Shown here piece by piece: positions 56,880 to 64,000 of a stretch of 64,000 bases of DNA. Positions within the stretch are counted from its first letter, which is position 1. The number at the start of each line of letters is the position of its first letter. The DNA is taken from the NCBI GenBank assembly GCA_009193035.1, contig SWDT01000032.1, positions 177,339 to 241,338 of the forward strand, in the 5' to 3' direction. Source of the stretch: Halicephalobus mephisto (lineage: Eukaryota; Nematoda; Chromadorea; Rhabditida; Panagrolaimidae). The translations under genes and the position numbers were made by a program. Below the pieces are notes generated by a model that was not told the origin of the DNA, searched no databases, and worked only from the letters and a program-made list of their open reading frames with translations.

Positions 56880-57545
56880 AATGGTCCTAACACGAAATTT
56901 TAAAATCTACAGTAAACTGTAATTTTTATTTCGAATAGTGATTATTTTACAATTAATTGTACATTGTAGAAATTTAGAAATTAAAGTTTTCAAAAATGGT
57001 CCCGACGCGAAAGTTTTTAGGATTTACAGTAATCTAGATCAAAAATTTGATTTTAGATGATATTGATTTTATAATCTTACAATATTGCGAAATCAATAAT
57101 CAAAAAAATACATAAATTTAAAGTAAATTTTTTTACAAATTGGTCCCAACACGAAAGTTTAGAATTTTTTAGGATTTACAGTAATCTAGGTGAGAAGTTT
57201 GATTTTAGATGATATAGATTTTGAAATTAATGAAATACAAAAATTAAAAGTAAACTTTTTTACAAATTGGTCCCGACACGAAAGTTTAGGATTTTTTAGA
57301 ATTTATAGTAATCTAGATCAAAATTTTGATTTTAGATGATAGAGATTTTGAAATTAATGAAATACAAAAATTAAAAGTAAACTTTTTTACAAATTGGTCC
57401 CGACACGAAAGTTTAGGATTTACAGTAATCTAGATCAAAAATTTGATTTTAGATGATAGAGATTTTGAAATTAATGAAATACAAAAATTAAAAGTAATTT
57501 TTTCACAAATTAATCCTGACACGAGATTCTAGAATCTACAGTATT
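56880..57545. repeat. ~125-base repeat with GGTCCCGACACGAAAGTTTA
   Basis: Five units read ACAAATTGGTCCCGACACGA, GATTTACAGTAATCTAGATC and TTTTAGATGATAGAGATTTT. This is the clearest array built on the dispersed GACACGAA core. Confidence 0.9.
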
Positions 57546-58019
57546 TTATGTGAAATTTTTTATTTAAAAAAATTATTTTCTAATTTTTCGAAATTTTGCA
57601 ATTAATTTTTTAAAATTATATTTTTCCTAAATTTAGAATTTTCCGGATTAAAGTCACACAGGACACTTAACCCCTGAGGAATAAATGATTTAAAATTTTT
57701 AAAAATTAAAAAAATAATTTTCGAATAAAAAAAAGATTTAAATAAAAAAAAAGATTTAAATAAAAAAATAATATCCTCCGTTTTCTGAAATGATCGAAAA
57801 TTGAACTCAATCAATCCAAGGAAAAACATCGATCACGCAAAAAAATGAAAAAGAAAAATCCATAACCAGAAAAATTTTGAAACTCTCTGTCAACATTCGA
57901 AATTGACTCCTTTCCAGGTAAAAATCAATGTCGAACAAGTGCCACGCGAAAACTCAAGTATCTTCAAGTATTTAATGAACAAAAGTATTGTAAAAATACA
58001 TTATTACGGAAATTAAAAA

Positions 58020-58590
58020 TAAACGTCACTAATTGTCCTGACACGAAAATTTAAAATTTATTAAAAATAAAAATAAAAATAGAAATAATTTTAAAAAACG
58101 TCTCAAAACGAAAATTTAAAATTTTATAGAAAAGTAAAAATAAAAATAATTTTAAAAAATGTCCTGACACGAAAATTTAAAATTTGTTAAAAATAAAAAT
58201 AATTTTTAAAAATGTCTCAAAACGAAAATTTAAAATTTAATAGAAAAATAAAAACAAAAATAATTTTGAAAAATGTTTCAAAACAAAAATTTGTTACAAA
58301 AGTAAAAATAAAAACAATTTCGAAAAATGTCTCAAAACGAAAATTTAAAATTTAATAGAAAAATAATTTTAAAAAATGTCCTGACACGAAAATTTAAAAT
58401 TTATCTAAAATTAAAATAAAAATAATTTTAAAAAATGTCCTGATACAAAAATTTAAAATTTGTTAGAAAACAAAAAATTAATAAAAAAAATAAAAATAAT
58501 TTTGAAAAATGTTTCAAAACAAAAATTTATTACAAAAGTAAAAATAAAAACAATTTCGAAAAATGTCTCAAAACAACAATTTCAAATTAT
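58020..58590. repeat. ~55-base repeat alternating TGTCCTGACACGAAAA and TGTCTCAAAACGAAAA
   Basis: About ten units of AAAATGTCYYRAMACGAAAA plus TTTAAAATTTRTTAAAAATA follow head to tail. Confidence 0.85.
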
Positions 58591-58599
58591 AAAAAAATA

Positions 58600-59105
58600 A
58601 AATTTTTATAAAACTTTAAAATTTAAAGAAATTTTTGATTTTATTTATTAATTTTGTTTTTTATCGGATTCTATGGGAATTTTTACAAAATTATAATTAT
58701 TATAAAAATTAAAAATATTTTTACTTTTCACAATTATTATAAAAAAATAAATATTTTTATAGAACTTTAAAATTTCTTATTTCATATATTGATTCTAATT
58801 TTTGTCGGATTCTACGGAAATTTTTGCAAAATTATAAAAATTAAAAACATTTTTATTTTTCACAATAATTATAAAAAAAAATAAATATTTTTATAGAACT
58901 TTAAAATTTCTTATTTCATATATTGATTCTAATTTTTATCGAATTCTACGGGAATTTTTGCAAAATTATAATTATTATAAAAATTAAAAATATGTTTATT
59001 TTTCACAATAATTATAAAAAAATAAAAATTTTTATAAAATTTTAAAATTTCTTATTTCATATATTGATTCTAATTTTTGTCGGATTCTATGGGAATTTTA
59101 TTAAT
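58600..59105. repeat. ~125-base repeat with GTCGGATTCTACGGG
   Basis: Four units read TTTAAAATTTCTTATTTCAT, TTTTGTCGGATTCTAYGGGA and TTTTTCACAATAATTATAAA. Confidence 0.85.
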
Positions 59106-60245
59106 AAAACCGACAAAAGATGACCGGAAATCATGAATATGCGCGAAATCTTTTATTTTTCCGAAGAAACATAAGTTTACTCAAGCAAAACCATTCAAAT
59201 AAATACGTAAAACACAAAAAAAATCAATTTTTTCAATGATTAAAGGTGTCTTTATACAAAAAACATCGATTAAGGGGAAATTTTATAAAATTAAATCGAA
59301 TTAAAGGAAATTAAAGGAAATTAAAACGAGGAAAATTGGTTTGTCGGTCTTTTCTGACTCTCGACCTGGTCGACAGTTCGCGCAGTGACCGTTAACTCGA
59401 CTCGCACTGGTCCCGACCTGGCAGAGACGGCTTTTCCGGTCGATGAAAAGCTGTTTCAAAACTCTATTTGGACAAAGACAAAACTCAAGAGCTGATGAAC
59501 GAAGGTGAAAACCTCTCAAAGGTCAAGAGTGAAGTAATCGTATAAATTTTTCGACAAATCTGTTCAGAAACTGATAAACCAAATTTTAAAGTTATGACAA
59601 AAACAATTTTATTTTTTATTATTTTTATAAAATTAAATAATATATAAAAGTTTAAATTTTTTAAATTTTCTAAAATAAAAAATTTGAATTTTTAAAATTA
59701 TCAAAATTCGTGTTAAAACAATTTTTTTTAATTTGTGGAAAATTTTTATAAATAATTAAAATTTCTGTTTTTCTATTTTTTGGTCTCGATTGGAAAGTTT
59801 TCAAAATTTTTATCGAAATAATTTTTAAAAATAATTCTAAAAAAACTTAAAAATTAAGTAAATAGAAAAATTTTTACTTTTAGGTCCCAACTGGAAAATT
59901 CTGAAAATTTTCATCGAAATTTTTTAAAATTTTCCGCAGAATTTTTGCTTTTCATACTTATTATAGTTGATTTTTGAACATGATAAAGAAGTTGCGGAAA
60001 TTTTACATTCGAAAAACAAAAATTTTTCCAAAAAATAAAAACATTAATTTCCATTTCAAATGAAAGGATTATAGATTTATATTTGTTATGATTTTTGGAA
60101 TTGATTCAAATTTTCTAAAGACCGAAAATCAATTCTGTATTCAGTTTGGAATTCCACAAAAAGGACAAAGAAGAATAAAACGAGGTGAATCACTTTCAGG
60201 ACCGTTTTGCCTTGTTTTCACACCGGACAAGCTGGCTGTATAGTG
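59106..60245. other. Gene-free stretch upstream of ajm-1 with a GC-richer island
   Basis: 59330-59530 is clearly less AT-rich than its surroundings (GACCTGGTCGACAGTTCGCG, AACTCGACTCGCACTGG) and carries a 72-codon minus-strand frame I do not recognise. It could be an ajm-1 promoter or 5' exon. The remainder is AT-rich filler. Confidence 0.35.
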
Positions 60246-60965
60246 AGGGGGACAGCTTATGACAATTGTTCCCCAGCGGTAGTTATTCCCCTACGGCATT
60301 TGGTCTTTACTGACAGTTTTTTCTCAATACTATTTAATTCCCAGCGATATTTGGTCCCCTACGGCATTTGTTTTTTACTAATAGTATTTTCTTCAACGAT
60401 ATTTGCTCCCCAGCGGTAGTTATTCCCCTACGGCATTTGTTCTTTACTAATAATTTTTTCCTCAAGAATACTTAGTCCCCAACAATAACTATTCCCCTAC
60501 GGCATTTGTTCTTTACTGATAGTTTTTTCTTCAACGATATTTGCTTCCCAGCAATATTTGGTCCCCTACGATATTTGTTCTTTACTCATAGTTTTTTCTC
60601 AATACTATTTAGTCCCCAGCGGTAGTTATTCCCCTACGGCATTTGTTCTCTACTGATAGTTTTTTCTCAACGATATTTGCTCTTTAGTAATAGTTGCTCC
60701 CCAGCAATATTTGCTCTTTAGTAATAGTATTCCCTATTGGTAATTACTCCTCAATGATGCTTACTCCCTATCAACCATTATTCCCCGACAATAATTGTTC
60801 CCCACTGACAGTTTTTTTCTCACTAATAATTAATTCCCAGCAATATTTGCTCCTTAGTAATAATATTTCCCATCGACAATTATTCCTTACCAATAGTTAC
60901 TTCTTAACAATATTCATTTTCTACCGACAGTTGTTCCCCAGCGATATTTGCTTCTTAGTAATAAC
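60246..60965. repeat. ~70-base compound minisatellite with CCCCTACGGCATTTG
   Basis: About ten irregular units combine TAGTTATTCCCCTACGGCAT, TTGTTCTTTACTGATAGTTT and TCCCCAGCGGTAG. ORFs across it are repeat translation. The array resumes after the LTR at 61196-61380. Confidence 0.85.
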
Positions 60966-61195
60966 TGTTGGATTGTGCATGATCTATTTGAGTGCAAGCC
61001 ACCCAGCGTTGGTCCCGAAGGGAAATAGCCTGAGGATCAACAAAGGGTGTACGATTGCGGGTTGATGGCAATTTTAAGATTGCGCAATATTTTTGATAGA
61101 GTTGTGATTTATCTCGTGCCTCTGGGCCTATAAAGTTATTTCCACATATTTGTGTCTACACGCGGATCTGGAACCCCCCAGCGATGATCCAACAA
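60966..61195. mobile_element. Solo LTR, copy 2, inside a minisatellite
   Basis: It begins TGTTGGATTG and ends GATCCAACAA, with inverted termini TGTTGGAT/ATCCAACA. It aligns with 9587-9818. The flanks (ATAAC before, TAATA after) do not give a clean duplication. The same minisatellite continues on both sides, so the LTR interrupted an existing array. Confidence 0.65.
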
Positions 61196-61380
61196 TAATA
61201 TTCCCTATCGACAATTACTTTTTACCAGTAGTTACTTCCTAGAGACAATTACTCTTTACCAATAGTTACTTCCTAGAGACAATTATTCCTTAGTAATAGT
61301 TACTTCCTAGAGACAATTACTCCTCAACAATGTTCGCTGCTCATCAAACATTACCTTCATCGACATCTGCTCCCCCTATT
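61196..61380. repeat. Minisatellite remainder right of the LTR
   Basis: Units of ACAATTAYTCYTTACCAATA plus GTTACTTCCTAGAG continue the 60246-60965 array. A copy of the foldback family (CTATTTCGTAAGATTTACCT) follows at about 61375-61520. Confidence 0.7.
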
Positions 61381-61639
61381 TCGTAAGATTTACCTCATTT
61401 CATTTTTATATTAATTTTTTTATAATTAAATTAAATTACTATCTCAGTTAAACAAGAAAAATACTGATTTAGAAAGAATTTCGAAACAAACGCGAATCGA
61501 AGAGGAACAAATATCATACAGCCAAGAAAACAAAGTTCGTCGAGGGTCAAGCAAGATTCAATAGATTAAAGGGACGCTTTTTAAAAACAAAAATAAATAT
61601 AATATTATTGCAAAAAAACCAAAAATCAGATTTTTTTTT

Positions 61640-61912
61640 AAATTTCAAAAAATAATTTTAAAATTATAAAAAATTTCGAAATTTTTTATTAGATTTTAAA
61701 AATTTTTATAATTTTATTTAATTTTAAAGAATTTTTATAATTTTATTTAATTTTAAAAATTTTTATAATTTTTTATTTAATTTTAAAAAATTTTATTTAA
61801 TTTTAGAAAATTTTTATAATTTTATATATTTTAAAAATTTTTATAATTTTGAATATTTTAGAAAATTTTTATAAGTTTATTTAAGTTTAGAAAATTTTTA
61901 TAATTTTATATA
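61640..61912. repeat. ~45-base AT repeat
   Basis: TTTATTTAATTTTAAAAATT plus TTTATAATT recurs about seven times up to a sharp change in composition. Confidence 0.75.
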
Positions 61913-61914
61913 CA

Positions 61915-61949
61915 AGCAAAGGTAGCCCGCCTTTGGCGGGCCCTTTGCT
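61915..61949. other. Strong GC hairpin at a composition boundary
   Basis: GCCCGCC (61925-61931), loop TTT and GGCGGGC (61935-61941) form a seven-pair stem. It is extended by AGCAAAGG/CCTTTGCT across a two-base bulge. Function unknown. Confidence 0.6.
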
Positions 61950-63445
61950 GTTAAAAGAAGTCACTTTTATTCTTCAGAATATCTTTGGTCAATTTAACAT
62001 TTATGTACACTTATTTAAATTTTGTACATTATATCATATTTTAATATAAGCGACGAAGCTTCCCTACGGCAGGCTTTGCAAAATTTTTTGCTTATGCTAT
62101 TATGAATTTATAAGTAGTGATTGCATTTCTTTTCATCACAAAGTTTAGACAATAGCTAAATAACAAACATCACGACAATAAAACTACTTTAAGACGCATT
62201 CTATGTAATTTTTGACTTTCCGACACAAAAATTTAGAAATTGAGAATAGATTGTGGTTAAATAATGAAAAATGGGATACTTTGATGAAAAATTCATTAGT
62301 ATTAAAACCTTCGAGTCAGAATATTAGGGTAAAGGGGTACGGGGTCAGGAAATTGAATTTTTTAAATTCGAAAATCAAGTTATTTTCGCTGTAGAACTAT
62401 CTTGGAGCTTCAAAACTGGTTTTCCCACATCGAAATAGTGAAATAATAAAATTCTCTGTAAGACTACTGTTAAGATAGAAATAGAAAGAATATTATTAAT
62501 CTTTACTGAAAATAATAAGACACAGACAATAAACATATATCACACATCAGACTACTGAGGGTCTGACTCACTTTCTATAGTATTCTATGATCCCTGATAT
62601 TCAAGTTATCCCTTCAAGTGCTCTCTTTATAGTATAGTTTTCTACCCTAACATAGAAAAGCCACTTAGTAGTGGTCCTAGAGCGAAAATAACTTCATTTT
62701 TGAATTCTTTATGCTGGAAAATCTGACATCTTACCATCTATTTATGAGTTAACCTGGGCTTTTAATAGCCTTACCCTGAGGTTTTGACTTAATGTCAACA
62801 TCAGTGAATTTCTGATGCCAAAAATTCTATACTTGATCACTCATAAGATTTAATATCGAATTTAGGTATATTAGTACTCGATTATCTCCATACTCCCATC
62901 CCCGGTGTCTTAACTCAAAACTTCTATAATCTTTGCTATTCGCACACCTAAAAATCCTATAATTGATCATTCATTTACATCCTTTTCTTAAATTTTAAAC
63001 CTTTGATTCCGGGATTCTAAGTTAAAAACTCCACCACCAATGAATTCCGTACCTCCCAAAAACCCTATAATCAACATTTTTCATCTCCAATAAGTAATTT
63101 CTAGATTAACAAAATGCTATTCTTAACCTCTCAAACAATGATTAGAAGTAAATTTGATTCCAATTTTTTTGCAACAAACGGCAACTTTGAAGTCATAAAT
63201 TCAAAAAAGAAAACTTTAGGGACATTTTTCACTTGATGGATGGCCCAAAGTTCGGATTTAAAATTGAAAAGCGGTAAATTTTCCCAGAAAAATGATCTTC
63301 AAAAAAAATATATTTTTTGTCAAATGTCGAATGGGCTTCAATTAAGCTTCCTAGATTTGTTTTTTTTCGAAATTGGGGATAGATAGAATTTCGTTTGATT
63401 GACATTTGAACCCTTAGGGTTGTATATTTTCAAAAATATTTTCAG
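61950..63445. other. Gene-free stretch of ordinary composition
   Basis: No tandem arrays and no convincing exons. The only open frame of note (62212-62394, 60 codons) has no recognisable similarity. The stretch may be old mobile DNA or the intron upstream of the fragment at 63446. Confidence 0.35.
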
Positions 63446-63897
63446 TCGATCCATCAGGATATGGTCAATCAGCAGGTCAACGGCCACTTTCTGCTGCCTG
63501 AGGGGTCCTTCCATCCGGACCCCTATGTGTACTCCCAACCCCCTCTGGACCCCCCCAACAGGGCCAGGTGTGGTACCAGCAAGCCATGGAGGAGCCGAAT
63601 GTGGTCGCAGGGGGTCGAGCACGGAGCAGTGGATGACGACGGGGGTGCAGAACCCGAACTTCCTGGACTTCTCTCTGAAGCCTGAGGCAGCTACCTGACA
63701 CCCAGTCTGGAGGGCGAGAACGGCTACTACCACACCCACCACTACTACTGTCCCGACCCCTGGTCCCCACCTCCTACTTCTACGACGAGAAAAATTTCAC
63801 CTCTTATCCTGACCATCTCCCCATCCCTCAAAATCCTCAAATTTTTCAACAGAATCAATATGAGCAAAAATACATCTTCAAAAATGAACAGATTTAA
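63446..63897 (+). pseudogene. Frame-disrupted coding fragment, unknown protein
   Basis: After acceptor TATTTTCAG the sequence becomes GC-rich and reads like protein, but in different frames in turn: SIHQDMVNQQVNGHFLLPEG and DPYVYSQPPLDPP, then QQGQVWYQQAMEEPNVVAG, then QNPNFLDFSLKPEAA, then YLTPSLEGENGYYHTHHYY, then TSYFYDEKNFTSYPDHLP to a stop at 63895-63897. Several breaks fall near C or G runs (for example about 63550). It resembles the last exon of a Tyr/Pro/His-rich regulatory protein but I do not recognise it. Either a pseudogene or a real exon with indel errors in the assembly. Confidence 0.45.
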
Positions 63898-64000
63898 TTT
63901 CGATGACAATAAGGAATAAAATTTAAAAGAAATAGATCTGTAGAAGCATGTCGAAATTCAGTGCTTCGTTTCATCAGAATTGGAACTCAGAGTTCGAGAT

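Noticed and set aside
60207..61065. Two plus-strand ORFs over the CCCCTACGGCATTTG array
   Set aside because: They translate minisatellite units and the start of the LTR.
61915..61949. Helitron 3' end
   Set aside because: A hairpin is present but the CTRR terminus expected just after it is absent on both strands.
61925..61949. Bacterial-type terminator indicating contamination
   Set aside because: The stem lacks a following T tract, and the flanks continue ordinary AT-rich eukaryotic sequence.

Overview
The window looks like part of a nematode genome. The evidence is short AG acceptors of the TTTCAG type, a SUMO protein with typical nematode sequence, a nematode-style alpha nicotinic receptor subunit, and a long gene for the epithelial junction protein AJM-1. 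The DNA is very AT-rich outside exons. I built the exon models by hand. For each multi-exon gene I checked that the reading phase carries across every junction; this works for all recognised genes except the fragment at the right edge.

Layout. 161-4485 (+): 3' part of a kainate-type ionotropic glutamate receptor. 4640-4989 (-): SUMO (smo-1), convergent with the receptor. 5576-10661 (+): complete seven-exon nicotinic acetylcholine receptor alpha subunit, divergent from smo-1 across a 586-base promoter region. 11200-18508 (-): nine-exon neurexin/Caspr-like membrane protein of 1062 residues. 21304-23192: an apparently intact Kolobok-type DNA transposon with perfect 118-base inverted repeats, a TTAA duplication and a 546-residue transposase. 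23473-23748 (-): a first coding exon resembling VPS41, with no continuation I can find. 24099-27524 (-): a UVRAG/Vps38-like gene. 28335-56771 (-): a giant ajm-1-like gene with 17 recognised exons and a 5' end not found. 63446-63897 (+): a frame-disrupted coding fragment.

Two receptors and a neurexin-family adhesion protein make the left third look neuronal or synaptic. UVRAG and VPS41 both act in endosome-lysosome traffic, and their head-to-tail spacing would fit a small operon. AJM-1 belongs to the apical junction of epithelia.

Most remaining sequence is repeat. Nearly every intron carries its own private tandem array, many containing a core resembling CCNGACACGAA. There are also a solo LTR with a target duplication, a second LTR copy inside a minisatellite, tRNA-derived short elements, foldback repeats, and a roughly 430-base repeat present in opposite orientation in two neighbouring genes. 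No rRNA, CRISPR array or convincing functional tRNA was seen. The most interesting items are the intact Kolobok element beside the orphan VPS41 exon, the non-canonical pore of the glutamate receptor, unplaced candidate exons in ajm-1, and the shared motif that seeds the intron arrays.
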